From Parasegetibacter sp. NRK P23 (GTDB lineage Bacteria > Bacteroidota > Bacteroidia > Chitinophagales > Chitinophagaceae): DNA of 64,000 nt. The stretch is from positions 1,589,784-1,653,783 of the forward strand of contig NZ_JAMDLG010000001.1 in the NCBI RefSeq assembly GCF_023721715.1, given 5' to 3'. The notes under the pieces were generated by a model, which ran no database searches, was not told where the DNA came from, and was given only the letters and a program-made list of their open reading frames with translations. This document shows positions 35,571 through 44,882 of the stretch, piece by piece. Numbering within the stretch: position 1 is the first letter of the stretch; every line of letters starts with the position of its first letter. The translations under genes and the position numbers were made by a program.

Positions 35571-36716
35571 ATGAAGCAGTTCATTTTTTTACTAATAACG
35601 ATCATTATGGCAGGCACAGCAAACAGTGTTCAGGCACAAGCAAAGAATGGGGAGCAATGGAACCTGTTTATCGGCACTTACACGAAAGGTAAGAGCGAAG
35701 GCATCTATACATATGCATTTAATTCAACGACAGGTGATTTTTCTGAAAAGGCCGTAACTGGCGGCATAAAGAATCCTTCTTTCCTCGCCTTGTCCCCTGA
35801 TAAAAAATATTTGTACGCGATTCATGAAACGGAAGGTGGCGCCGCGTCCGGTTATGAGATTGAGCCAGGTACCGGCCAATTGCGCTTCTTGAATACCGTT
35901 GCCACGAAAGGGGCGAACTCCTGCTATGTGAGCGTGTCGCCCGATGGAAAATTCATGGTGTCCGGAAATTACAGCGGAGGAAATCTATCAGTTCATGCCA
36001 TTGAAGCAAATGGCTCGCTTTCAGATTCGCAGCAGGTGATTCAGCATACAGGGAAAGGTCCTGACGCAAGCAGGCAGGAAGCGCCCCATGTTCACGCCAC
36101 CGATTTTGCGCCTGACGCAAAAATGTTATTGGTTTGTGATCTGGGCATCGACCAGGTGGTGGCTTATCCATACCACGCTTCCGGCAAAAAGCCATTGGAT
36201 GAAACGAATAAGGTAATCACAAAAATAACGCCCGGCGCGGGCCCGCGGCACCTGGTGTTTCATCCCAACCAACAATGGATGTATGTATTGAATGAATTGA
36301 ACGGAAAGATCAACGCCTTCAGCTATGAGAATAAGAAGTTGACGCCGCTGTTTGAAGTGTCGATTCTGCCGGATGGGTTTTCAGGGAAATTCGGTGCGGC
36401 TGAAGTGAAAATTTCACCGGATGGACGTTTCCTTTACGCGTCTAACCGGATTGAGCTGAATGAGATCGTGGTATTCCGGATCAGCGAAAAGAATGGTGCA
36501 CTCGATTTCGTGGAAAGGGTGAACTCGGGTGGGAAAACGCCCCGCTTCTTTGAAATTGATCCAACCGGGAAGTTCCTGTTAAGCGCCAACCAGGATAGCG
36601 ATCAGGTTACTGTTTTCAAAAGAGACATTAAAACAGGTAAGCTTACGGATACAGGTAAAAAAATTGAGGTGGGCGCGCCAACTTGTCTTGTATTCGCACC
36701 GGTGAAAGCAGAATAG
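35571..36716 (+). CDS. secreted lactonase, 6-phosphogluconolactonase-like (YbhE family)
   Basis: A 381-aa seven-bladed beta-propeller with signal peptide (IIMAGTANSVQAQ). LFIGTYTKGKSEGIYTY, NPSFLALSPDKKYLYAI, GANSCYVSVSPDGKFMVSGN, ITPGAGPRHLVFHPN and FFEIDPTGKFLLSANQ are landmarks of the lactonase family. The signal peptide means it acts in the periplasm or outside, so a free sugar lactone is a more likely substrate than 6-phosphogluconolactone. It is convergent with a DUF4838 gene 13 bases away. Confidence 0.9.
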   Translation: MKQFIFLLITIIMAGTANSVQAQAKNGEQWNLFIGTYTKGKSEGIYTYAFNSTTGDFSEKAVTGGIKNPSFLALSPDKKYLYAIHETEGGAASGYEIEPGTGQLRFLNTVATKGANSCYVSVSPDGKFMVSGNYSGGNLSVHAIEANGSLSDSQQVIQHTGKGPDASRQEAPHVHATDFAPDAKMLLVCDLGIDQVVAYPYHASGKKPLDETNKVITKITPGAGPRHLVFHPNQQWMYVLNELNGKINAFSYENKKLTPLFEVSILPDGFSGKFGAAEVKISPDGRFLYASNRIELNEIVVFRISEKNGALDFVERVNSGGKTPRFFEIDPTGKFLLSANQDSDQVTVFKRDIKTGKLTDTGKKIEVGAPTCLVFAPVKAE

Positions 36717-36729
36717 TTTTAGTGTTTAT

Positions 36730-39000
36730 TTACTTCACATAAACCTCGTCAATGCACAAGGCCGGCTTACGTGTGGATGCAGCCATGCGCCAGGCTGGGA
36801 TGGCTGCAGGAGCAGTGGCTTTCACCCTGACATATCGTGCATTGGTATTACTTTGAAAAAAGAAGGGCGTGATGGCGATTTCGTAATTTTCTTCGGGAGC
36901 AGGAATAGTTTCCTTTCCGATCTGGGTAAAGTCTTTGCCATTGGAAGATGTTTCCACCACAATAGCATTGGGAAGGAAGATGTAATGCCTCGCATCTGAA
37001 AGAAAATTCATTTGTATCGAAGATATGACCGTCTCTTTTTCCAGGTCTATCGTGGCGATCATATCATTGCCATAAGTAAAGAGCCAGTTGTAACTGAAGT
37101 CTTCCATACCGGGAAGCGCATCGGTTAACGTGCGTTCTTTTTTGAGGGTATATTCTGGTGTAAAAGGATGGGTGAGCACAACAGGCTTACCGAAGGCTTT
37201 GTTGTGGGAGAGCAAACGGGTGGTTCTGTCGAAAAGCTGCTCCCAGGCTTTGAGGTACTCTTCCGGGTTTTTGCCGCCTTCGGCCATTTCGGTAACACCT
37301 GCCTGTTTAGCTTGCTGAACGAAGGTGTTCACCTTTGAGGGCCAGTCTTTACGGATAGTGGTTTGGCCATTCGCTGTTTCCAGGAAACCGAAGGGCTCCA
37401 CACCGTAGAATTTAGCTTGTTCCAGTATGGTGTATGCCAGTGGCAACCGGAGTTTGATTAACCTGCGTTGAACCGCGGTATCGCCCCCGGCTTGCTTTTC
37501 GGCCTGGGAAAGTAAGTCGGATAGCCGCTGCACGCTTTCAGGAGAGAGATAATCTTTGGAAGAAGCGATGGGGCTGCCATAGATGTCTAGCCGTGCTTTG
37601 GTTTCCGCGACCTGCCGGGCGAGTGCCGCAATATACGCCTGCACTTGTTCAGCGGCTTTGCCGTAATAACCTGCGGTGAAATCTTTGAAAAGGGAATCTT
37701 TGTTAAGGCGGGGATTCCAGAGCAATGAAGCATACAGGTAGCTGTTCCATTCGCTCATGTCGCCAAACCCATCGCCGGAGCCCTGGATAAAGGCGCCCCT
37801 GACTTTGTTGTCATGGTAATACACGGCATTCTCCTGCCCGTGTGTATATGCAGGGAAGGGGGCGGGGTAGTTTGTAAACTGGGTGGTGTAATCCCAGATG
37901 AACAGGTTGGCGGAAAGTTTTTTCCAGCTGTCGAGGTCCTTTCTGAAGGCTGCTGCGGAAGGCGCTTTTTCGAGCGGCTCTTCCCGGTAAGCATCGATAT
38001 TGCTCAGAATGGTCAATACATTACTGGCCGGAGCGGTCTTTAAAGGCGCTTTGGAAGTGGGGCCATAAGCCAGTGTGGTGAAAGATTGTTCCGGGAAACG
38101 GGCCGCGATTTTATTCATGAACCGCACCAGGCTTCCTGCATGGCTGCCTTCGGCCTCAAATGTTTTCCGGCAGGAGGAGCAGGTGCAGAAAACGCCGCCA
38201 TCTTCCTGTCCGATGGACCAGTACATCGCATCCGGATTGGCGGCGATGGCTTTACGCATGTACGATGTGGTGAGCTCCAGCACGTCGGTGTTGCTGAGGC
38301 AGAGTTGGCTGGGCTGTCTTTTGCCGTTGACTTCCGCAAAGTATTCAGGATGTGTTTTAAAGTAGGTGCCCGGCGGAATGATCTTGAAAAACGAATGACC
38401 CCAGAGCCCCCATAGGTCCTCAAATTGATGGAGTTTATGCCAGCTAAGGTATTCCGGATCGTTCGACTCGGGATAAAATACCTGACGGAAAACGAAAGAC
38501 GGTGATTCCCTGATCGAAATAGAAGGGAAGGAAATGCTTGACTTTTGCGGCGTGTATGCTTGCCCCGCGGCGTATTTGCGGCAACCGAGGTAGCGGTCGA
38601 GGAAAGTGTAAACACCGTACACTACGCCTTGCCCTGTTCCACCGGTAATGTACAGGTGGTTCCCGGCGGTCCGGATATCAAAACCTTCTCCCTTAACAGG
38701 CTGACGGTTCCATTGCAAGGTATGTGCGGTTTTGCCGATAAAAACGGCAGCGCCGTTTTCCCGGAAAGATGATTCCGCTATAATGGGGAGAATGGCGCCG
38801 GATATCCTGCGCACATAATCCTGGAAAATGCCCGCTGCTTTTTGCTCCGCCCTCGAAGGTTCATCGGGGAGAATGATGTTGAAAACAGATATCCTGTTTT
38901 CAACCAGTGTAATATTGCCTTTGGTGGCCTGGCAATGCACATTTCCTGCAAGGAGCAGGAATGTGAACAGGTTAAAAAGCGCAACAAACTTTACCGGCAT
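36730..39000 (-). CDS. DUF4838 secreted glycan-active protein with F5/8-type C-terminal domain
   Basis: A 756-aa exported protein (signal: LFTFLLLAGNVHC). Residues about 25-145 resemble the small alpha/beta domain that precedes catalytic domains of GH20 and GH67 enzymes (AEQKAAGIFQDYVRRISGA, GGTGQGVVYGVYTFLDRYLG). The DUF4838 region (about 160-470) includes YWSIGQEDGGVFCTCSSC, with its acidic pair and Cys cluster, and QGSGDGFGDMSEWNSYLYA. The C terminus (about 640-756) is a discoidin/F5-8-type beta-sandwich (ISSIQMNFLSDAR, ARYVRVKATAP). A retaining or inverting glycoside hydrolase acting on uronic or amino-sugar glycans is likely, but the activity of DUF4838 is not settled. Confidence 0.82.
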   Translation of the reverse strand: MPVKFVALFNLFTFLLLAGNVHCQATKGNITLVENRISVFNIILPDEPSRAEQKAAGIFQDYVRRISGAILPIIAESSFRENGAAVFIGKTAHTLQWNRQPVKGEGFDIRTAGNHLYITGGTGQGVVYGVYTFLDRYLGCRKYAAGQAYTPQKSSISFPSISIRESPSFVFRQVFYPESNDPEYLSWHKLHQFEDLWGLWGHSFFKIIPPGTYFKTHPEYFAEVNGKRQPSQLCLSNTDVLELTTSYMRKAIAANPDAMYWSIGQEDGGVFCTCSSCRKTFEAEGSHAGSLVRFMNKIAARFPEQSFTTLAYGPTSKAPLKTAPASNVLTILSNIDAYREEPLEKAPSAAAFRKDLDSWKKLSANLFIWDYTTQFTNYPAPFPAYTHGQENAVYYHDNKVRGAFIQGSGDGFGDMSEWNSYLYASLLWNPRLNKDSLFKDFTAGYYGKAAEQVQAYIAALARQVAETKARLDIYGSPIASSKDYLSPESVQRLSDLLSQAEKQAGGDTAVQRRLIKLRLPLAYTILEQAKFYGVEPFGFLETANGQTTIRKDWPSKVNTFVQQAKQAGVTEMAEGGKNPEEYLKAWEQLFDRTTRLLSHNKAFGKPVVLTHPFTPEYTLKKERTLTDALPGMEDFSYNWLFTYGNDMIATIDLEKETVISSIQMNFLSDARHYIFLPNAIVVETSSNGKDFTQIGKETIPAPEENYEIAITPFFFQSNTNARYVRVKATAPAAIPAWRMAASTRKPALCIDEVYVK

Positions 39001-39006
39001 CTTGTC

Positions 39007-41880
39007 TTAGAATTTACGCTGGAAGGTGATGTAAATATCATACTGGTTCTGGAAGTCCGTATCGGTGATTTTCTGGTTGATCCAGGTGCCGTATATGCCC
39101 AGGGTGTTGCGGTATTGGAAAGTACGCTGGTAACCTGCGCCTACGCTTCGGGTAAGCAGCCCCGATAGTTTGGGGAAATTGATGAGACGGCTGCGGTCGT
39201 CGGGAGAGGTGCCTAGTCCGGCGATCAGGGCCAGGTAGTCCTGCCTGTTGTTCATATAATATCGGGTAGTCAGGTTCAGAGACGTGTAGAAATCTGATTC
39301 CTCGCTGATGAAGTAGGCTCTGCCGTTTACCCAGAAATCGCCGAATTGTTTGGCAAGCGAGGTTACGCCTGAAATGCTGGTGGAGCTGTCGGCATTAAGG
39401 TAGCGTATGCCCAGTTCGGCTTCGGTTTCTTTGGGCAGCGTGGCGAAAAGAGAGTAGCCGGCCCGCAATTTGGGGAAGGCGATCTTGTTGGCCACGGCGG
39501 CAAACGCGTAGGAGTAAAAACGCTTTGAGTGGGTATAATACATTTCAGCTTCTCCCTGTACGCCCGTTCCCTGCTGCCTTCCGGCGTAGTTGATGCGTCC
39601 CGCGAAGGAGCCCCGGTTGAAGAAACGGCGGTATTCCACGGTGGCGATATTGTATTTACTGTCGGTATAATCGTAGGTAGAGTTCAGGTAGAACAGGCCG
39701 AACTGGTTCCTGAGTGTTTTGCTCTTCAGGAAATGGGCGTAATCACGGTTGGCGGAGCCGGGATATTTACGGAGCAGTGTATCCGCGTAAAGCGCGGCTT
39801 CGGCGTACATCGATTTGCTTTCCAGCATCTCTACTTTTTTCCGCAGCATTTGTTCGTTGTCGGGATAGTATTTCAGAGACTGGTCGATGTACACTAATGC
39901 GCTGTCGTAGGCTTTTTTACCCGCCATGATGTTGGTGGCGTAATGCAGCGCCAGGGAATCTTTGGGATCGAGTTTTAGTATGGCGTCGAATCGTTGAATG
40001 GCGCTGTCGGGTTGATTTTTCCTGGAGAAATCCACACCGGCGGCCATCAGGCTTTCAATATGTGCGTCCTTGAATTTTTTCGTGTAGGGATAGCCGTTCA
40101 TCAGGAGCCGGGTGATGCGGGCGGCTTCGGCGTAATCGCCTTTTTGCTGAAGGATGGAAGCCTGTTTCATCATCATATCCCTGCTGGCGCCTCCTTTTTT
40201 ATCGTTCCGGAATGCCTGTGCCACATATTTGAGTGCGTTGTCGTATTGACCGGCTGCGGCTTCCAGGTTAATCAGGTAGTTGAGGGCTTCCAGGTTGGCG
40301 GAGTCGGCGGCAAGCGCTTCCATGAACTGGATCCGTGCCAGGTCGTATTCTTCATTCTGTTGTAACGCCCTGCCCGCGGCCAGCCGGAACTCCGCGAGGT
40401 TGGCGGTATAAACGGCATTGCCGGGATGTTTTTCATGCAGGTACATCGTGATGATGGCCGCTTCTTCATACCTGCCCGCTTCGGCGAGAATGCCTGCTTT
40501 TTTCAGAATGAAATCTTCGTTATCCGGGTAGCGCGCCATCGCTTTGTCGATTGTGGCGATAGCTGCGGGGTACTTTCGTTGAAGGGTGTAGCGGTTGATG
40601 ATGTTGTTCAGCGCCTGAATGTTTCCCGGATCTACTTTCAGTACGGCTTCAAATTCGTTCATGGCCAGGTCATATTGTTCCTGCACGAGGAATTCCCTGC
40701 CGCTGGCGATTTTCAGGTCGGTCATGCGGTCCCTGTTGGAAGTGGTGGGTTGCTGCCTGTATATTTTTTCGGCCAGCAGTGCCGCTTCGGTGAATTTCCG
40801 GTCGAATTCGAGCACGTCCAGTTTTTGGGAGAGCAGTTTCCTGTCGTTAGGGCTTGAGCGCAATCCTCTGTTGATCCAGTTCAGCGCCTCACGATAGGCA
40901 CCGCGGCTCATACTTAGTCCGATGAGTTTGTTCAGCGCCTCACGGTTACCCGGGTTCTTTTCTATTACCGATTCATACAGCATATAAGGATCGGTGTTGG
41001 CATAATAGCCACCCGCTTCCATACGCAGTTCCGTGTTCAGTTTGCGTGCCTTCGCATCGTTCGGATAGTATTTGAGGATGGTGTTTACGGTATGAATGGC
41101 TTCGGCGTAGTTATGCATTTCCTGGAGGATACCCAGCTTCTTCATCAGCAGATCATAAGAACGTTGGTTCTTTTGCAGCTCAGCATTGAGTTGATCAAGG
41201 GCATAATAATAACCGCCGGTACTGATGTTGAGCGCCAGCAAAGCTTCGCGCGCTTCTTCGTTCCCGGGGTAAGTGGTCAGTACTTTCCGGTAACTTTCAG
41301 CCGCGAGAGAAGGGATGTCTTTTTTCTTGTAATAATTACCGGCGTAGAGGTAGTGGTCGATGTAGTACCGTTTTAACGCGGTATCGTACGGGAGTTTTTC
41401 CACCATTTCCCCGATGTAGTTTCCCGCGGCGCTCATGCGGTCCATCAATTGGAGGATGGTCAGTTTTTTAACGATCAGTTCGCGGTCGGTGGGGAACTGG
41501 TTGAGCCCGTCTTCCGCGAAGCAAAGCGCCTCATAATATTGTTTGGCCTGCATTTCCAGGTTGATGGCGGTAAAATAGGCTTCACGGTATTTAGGAGCCG
41601 CTTCCAGTGTTGCTTTGATGTATTTCCTGCCCTCAAGGCCATTGCCGGAAAGCAGGTACATGCGGGCCGTAAGAAAAGCGATATCCGCATCGTTGGAACG
41701 GTGGGAGAAGGCCTGTTTGCCCAGTTCAGCCGCACGGGCATAGTTCTTTTTCTGTTGTTCGCGCAAAGCCTCGTTGTACAGGTCTTCAGCCTTGTCTTTG
41801 GGTTTGAAGATCTGCGCATAGGTATTACCGCCGCCGAGCAGCAGGAGCAAAAGACATATATTTCTGAGACCGCGTAGCAT
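39007..41880 (-). CDS. TPR-repeat outer-membrane protein with YaiO-type barrel
   Basis: A 957-aa protein with signal peptide (ICLLLLLLGGGNTYAQ), some 18-20 tetratricopeptide repeats through residue ~720 (for example YRKVLTTYPGNEEAREALLA and FEAVLKVDPGNIQALNNIIN) and a C-terminal YaiO-like outer-membrane beta-barrel (about 725-957, VEYRRFFNRGSFAGRINYA ... YDIYITFQRKF). The layout matches the periplasmic-TPR plus outer-membrane-pore export proteins of synthase-dependent polysaccharide systems (PgaA, BcsC/AlgK-AlgE). It is the last gene of the leftward exopolysaccharide cluster, 27 bases after a GT2 synthase. Confidence 0.88.
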   Translation of the reverse strand: MLRGLRNICLLLLLLGGGNTYAQIFKPKDKAEDLYNEALREQQKKNYARAAELGKQAFSHRSNDADIAFLTARMYLLSGNGLEGRKYIKATLEAAPKYREAYFTAINLEMQAKQYYEALCFAEDGLNQFPTDRELIVKKLTILQLMDRMSAAGNYIGEMVEKLPYDTALKRYYIDHYLYAGNYYKKKDIPSLAAESYRKVLTTYPGNEEAREALLALNISTGGYYYALDQLNAELQKNQRSYDLLMKKLGILQEMHNYAEAIHTVNTILKYYPNDAKARKLNTELRMEAGGYYANTDPYMLYESVIEKNPGNREALNKLIGLSMSRGAYREALNWINRGLRSSPNDRKLLSQKLDVLEFDRKFTEAALLAEKIYRQQPTTSNRDRMTDLKIASGREFLVQEQYDLAMNEFEAVLKVDPGNIQALNNIINRYTLQRKYPAAIATIDKAMARYPDNEDFILKKAGILAEAGRYEEAAIITMYLHEKHPGNAVYTANLAEFRLAAGRALQQNEEYDLARIQFMEALAADSANLEALNYLINLEAAAGQYDNALKYVAQAFRNDKKGGASRDMMMKQASILQQKGDYAEAARITRLLMNGYPYTKKFKDAHIESLMAAGVDFSRKNQPDSAIQRFDAILKLDPKDSLALHYATNIMAGKKAYDSALVYIDQSLKYYPDNEQMLRKKVEMLESKSMYAEAALYADTLLRKYPGSANRDYAHFLKSKTLRNQFGLFYLNSTYDYTDSKYNIATVEYRRFFNRGSFAGRINYAGRQQGTGVQGEAEMYYTHSKRFYSYAFAAVANKIAFPKLRAGYSLFATLPKETEAELGIRYLNADSSTSISGVTSLAKQFGDFWVNGRAYFISEESDFYTSLNLTTRYYMNNRQDYLALIAGLGTSPDDRSRLINFPKLSGLLTRSVGAGYQRTFQYRNTLGIYGTWINQKITDTDFQNQYDIYITFQRKF

Positions 41881-41907
41881 GAATATTTTTTAGAATTGAA
41901 TTGTGGA

Positions 41908-43413
41908 TCAGGTGGTGGCGACTGTTTTCTTCTTTTGTCCGAAACCCTGCCGCTGCATGTTTCCCCAGGAATGTTTCTTTCCGATCATGAAATAATAATA
42001 TCCCCTGAGTGCATAGAACACGATGAGCGGGTGGTAGATGATGGGTTCGAGGAAGGCCATCAAAGCCAGTCCGATCACTTCTTTCCAGGTTTTATAGTAG
42101 CGGTAGGTGATGTGGTCCCACAATATGGCGAACGTGGTGATCATCACGGAATAGAAATAAACGAAACTCAGCAATACCAAAGCGTTCGCCCAATGGATCT
42201 GGTTGGTGATGATGAGGTAGAGGTAAAACAGTATCCCGGTGAATTCAATGATGGGGGCGAGGAACTCGAACAGCAGGCTGTACGGCAATACCACCATGCC
42301 CAATTGTTTGTAACGGGGATTGAAGATGATCTTTTTGTGCATGGTCACGATCTCTGCGAGTCCGCGGCCCCAGCGGGTCCGCTGCCGGCTGAATATCTTG
42401 AGGTTGGGCGGTCCTTCGGTCCAGCACTGGGTGGTGGGGATGTACCGCACGGCGTATTTCATGTTATTGTCCAGCATGTAGGCGCACATGCGGGTGACGA
42501 TGTCCATGTCTTCGGCGAAGGATTTACCGTCGTAACCACCTGCTTTAATGGCGATCTCTTTGTCGAAAAGCCCAAGTCCGCCGGAAACGTTGGGGACACA
42601 GTTGATTTCACTCCAACCCATTTTTCCAAGCACGTAGGCGCGGATGTATTCCATTTCCTGGAAGCGGGGGATCAGGCTTTTCGGCGGGCGCACACGCAGC
42701 ATCACCCCTTCATCAATCTCGCAGGAGTTGGTAAGGCGGAGGGTTGCTCCGGTGGCGATCACGCGGGTACTGTCTTCTTCCACATGCACGTAACCGCATT
42801 CGGGACAGGGTTCTCCCACTTCCTTGATCTTCTTGGCTTCCTCGTCCATGAACGGCTTGATCATTCGCGTCAGCGTATCTTTTTCAATGATACAGTCCAC
42901 GTCGGTACAAAGGAAATAATCATACGAAGCGGCGTTAATGCCCGCATTGGAGGCATCGGCCTTACTTTTTCCGTTCACCTTATCAATCACCATCAGTTTA
43001 TCGTAGGCAGTATTGGTCGATTTGAAGATGCGTTTAACGGGTTTGGAAACGATGCGCTCGTTGTAAGCGAAATCCACTTCCACCAGTTCGTATTCATCAA
43101 TCAGTTTCTGCAAGGTATCATCGGTACTGCCGTCGTTGATGATGATTACTTCAAATTTGGGATAGTTGAGGGTGAGGAGGGAACGCACGTTGTAAATTAT
43201 GGTCACCGCCTCGTTAAAGGCGGGTGCGATAATGGAGATACCCGGCGTTAACGGCGACTGTATGATCTGATCGTAATCCACGTTCCGGTTCCGGCGCTGG
43301 AACTTACGGATGCCACGGAAGGAAATGTACGCCAGCAACCCGTACAGCAGCAACATCGTGATGCCGTACGTGAATACAAATCCTTCATAAAAATTTCTGA
43401 TCAGTTCTATCAC
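41908..43413 (-). CDS. membrane GT2 polysaccharide synthase, copy with Cys-containing insert
   Basis: A 501-aa processive-type family 2 glycosyltransferase (PgaC/BcsA-like). One N-terminal membrane helix (13-33) is followed by the GT-A domain with INDGSTDDT (92-100), LCTDVDC (DxD at 171-173), an acidic FAEDMD site and QRTRWGRG (QxxRW). Three or four membrane helices follow after about residue 375. Compared with its neighbour it has an extra segment of about 15-20 residues, CPECGYVHVEED (C203, C206, H210). It is 11 bases after the paralogue. Product polymer unknown. Confidence 0.9.
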   Translation of the reverse strand: MIELIRNFYEGFVFTYGITMLLLYGLLAYISFRGIRKFQRRNRNVDYDQIIQSPLTPGISIIAPAFNEAVTIIYNVRSLLTLNYPKFEVIIINDGSTDDTLQKLIDEYELVEVDFAYNERIVSKPVKRIFKSTNTAYDKLMVIDKVNGKSKADASNAGINAASYDYFLCTDVDCIIEKDTLTRMIKPFMDEEAKKIKEVGEPCPECGYVHVEEDSTRVIATGATLRLTNSCEIDEGVMLRVRPPKSLIPRFQEMEYIRAYVLGKMGWSEINCVPNVSGGLGLFDKEIAIKAGGYDGKSFAEDMDIVTRMCAYMLDNNMKYAVRYIPTTQCWTEGPPNLKIFSRQRTRWGRGLAEIVTMHKKIIFNPRYKQLGMVVLPYSLLFEFLAPIIEFTGILFYLYLIITNQIHWANALVLLSFVYFYSVMITTFAILWDHITYRYYKTWKEVIGLALMAFLEPIIYHPLIVFYALRGYYYFMIGKKHSWGNMQRQGFGQKKKTVATT

Positions 43414-43424
43414 CTTGCTTTTTT

Positions 43425-44882
43425 TTATGCGGCCGACTGCGCGGTTACTGTTTTTGCTTTCTGTTTAAAGCCCTGCCGCTGCATGTTGCCCCAGGTACTT
43501 TTCTTCCCGGTCAGGAAGTAGTAGTAGCCACGGAGGGAAAAGAATACAACGAGCGGATGGTATAACAAGAATTCGAGGAAAGGCGTAAGACAAAGCAATC
43601 CTACTTCTTTCCATGTTTTGTAATAACGGAAAGTGAGCTGGTCCCAAACGATGGCCACGGTGGTGATCATGACCGAATAAGTATACACGAAAGCCAGCAG
43701 CAACAACGCGAACGGCCAATTGATATAACCCAGTACGGCCATCACGATATAATAAATAATACCCGTTACTTCAATGATGGGCGCGATGAGTTCAAAGAAG
43801 AAGTTGTAAGGCACCACGATGAGTCCCATTCTTTTGTAACGCGGATTCAGGAACATCTTGAAGTGCGCGAACATCAGTTGCGCAAGTCCCCTGGCCCAGC
43901 GGGTCCGCTGGCGCATGAATATCTTCACGGAAGCGGGCCCTTCGGTCCAGCACAAGGTTTTGGGAATGTATTTAATGGCGTAGTCGATCTGGTTATCGAG
44001 GGCGTACCGGCACATCCTGGTGATCAGTTCCATATCTTCTCCGAAAGAAGCATGGTCGTAACCCCCGCATTTGATGGCCACTTCTTTGTCGAACATACCC
44101 AAACCGCCCGACACGTTCGGCACGGCGTTCAGTACGCTCCAGCCCATTTTTCCCAGTACGAAAGAGCGGATGTACTCCACTTCCTGGAAACGCGCGAGCA
44201 GGTTCTTTGGCGGACGCATCCTGACCATTACGCCTTCATCAAATTCGCAGGAGTTGGCGAGGCGGAGCGTGGCGCCCACGGCGATCACCCGTTTCTTTTT
44301 CTCCTGGATCACGGGTTTGATGAGTTCCTGCATGGTATCCTTGTGGAGGATGCAATCCACATCGGAGCAGAGGAAATAATCGAAAGCCGCCGCGTTGATA
44401 CCGGCGTTCACGGCATCGGCCTTACTTTTCCCGTTCACTTTGTCGATTACCATCAACTTAGCGTAAGCGGGGTTGGAAGACTTGTAAAACTTGCGGACCG
44501 GTTTGGTTTGAATACGCGCGTTATAAGCGAATTCTATAGGTTCCAGTTCGAATTCGGAGATCAGTTGTGCGAGGGTATCATCGGTGCTCCCATCGTTGAT
44601 GATGATGATCTCGTACCTCGAATAGTTGAGGGTGAGCAGGGAGCGAACGTTATAAATAATGGTGAGTCCCTCGTTGAAAGCGGGCGCCAGCACGGTAATG
44701 CCCGGCGCAAGGGGAGAGCCCATCAGGATATCTTCCTGGTAATAACGGTTGCGGCGCGCGTAGGCGCGCACGGCCAGCATGGAGAGGATGGCCAGCACGG
44801 CATAAGTGAACAGCAAGGTCATGCCGTAAACGAATACGCTTTGCTCATAGGCCTGCATCAGTATTTCCCAGATTCCGTACAT
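43425..44882 (-). CDS. membrane GT2 polysaccharide synthase, paralogue
   Basis: A 485-aa processive-type GT2 enzyme with the same layout as the neighbour: membrane helix at about 18-38, INDGSTDDT (95-103), CSDVDC (DxD 174-176), FGEDME (282-283), QRTRWARG (Q325-W329) and C-terminal helices. The two share long identical stretches (IDKVNGKSKADA, VLGKMGW, GNMQRQGF), so they arose by tandem duplication. Both keep all catalytic motifs. It lies directly after the HEAT-repeat gene with no gap. Confidence 0.9.
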   Translation of the reverse strand: MYGIWEILMQAYEQSVFVYGMTLLFTYAVLAILSMLAVRAYARRNRYYQEDILMGSPLAPGITVLAPAFNEGLTIIYNVRSLLTLNYSRYEIIIINDGSTDDTLAQLISEFELEPIEFAYNARIQTKPVRKFYKSSNPAYAKLMVIDKVNGKSKADAVNAGINAAAFDYFLCSDVDCILHKDTMQELIKPVIQEKKKRVIAVGATLRLANSCEFDEGVMVRMRPPKNLLARFQEVEYIRSFVLGKMGWSVLNAVPNVSGGLGMFDKEVAIKCGGYDHASFGEDMELITRMCRYALDNQIDYAIKYIPKTLCWTEGPASVKIFMRQRTRWARGLAQLMFAHFKMFLNPRYKRMGLIVVPYNFFFELIAPIIEVTGIIYYIVMAVLGYINWPFALLLLAFVYTYSVMITTVAIVWDQLTFRYYKTWKEVGLLCLTPFLEFLLYHPLVVFFSLRGYYYFLTGKKSTWGNMQRQGFKQKAKTVTAQSAA

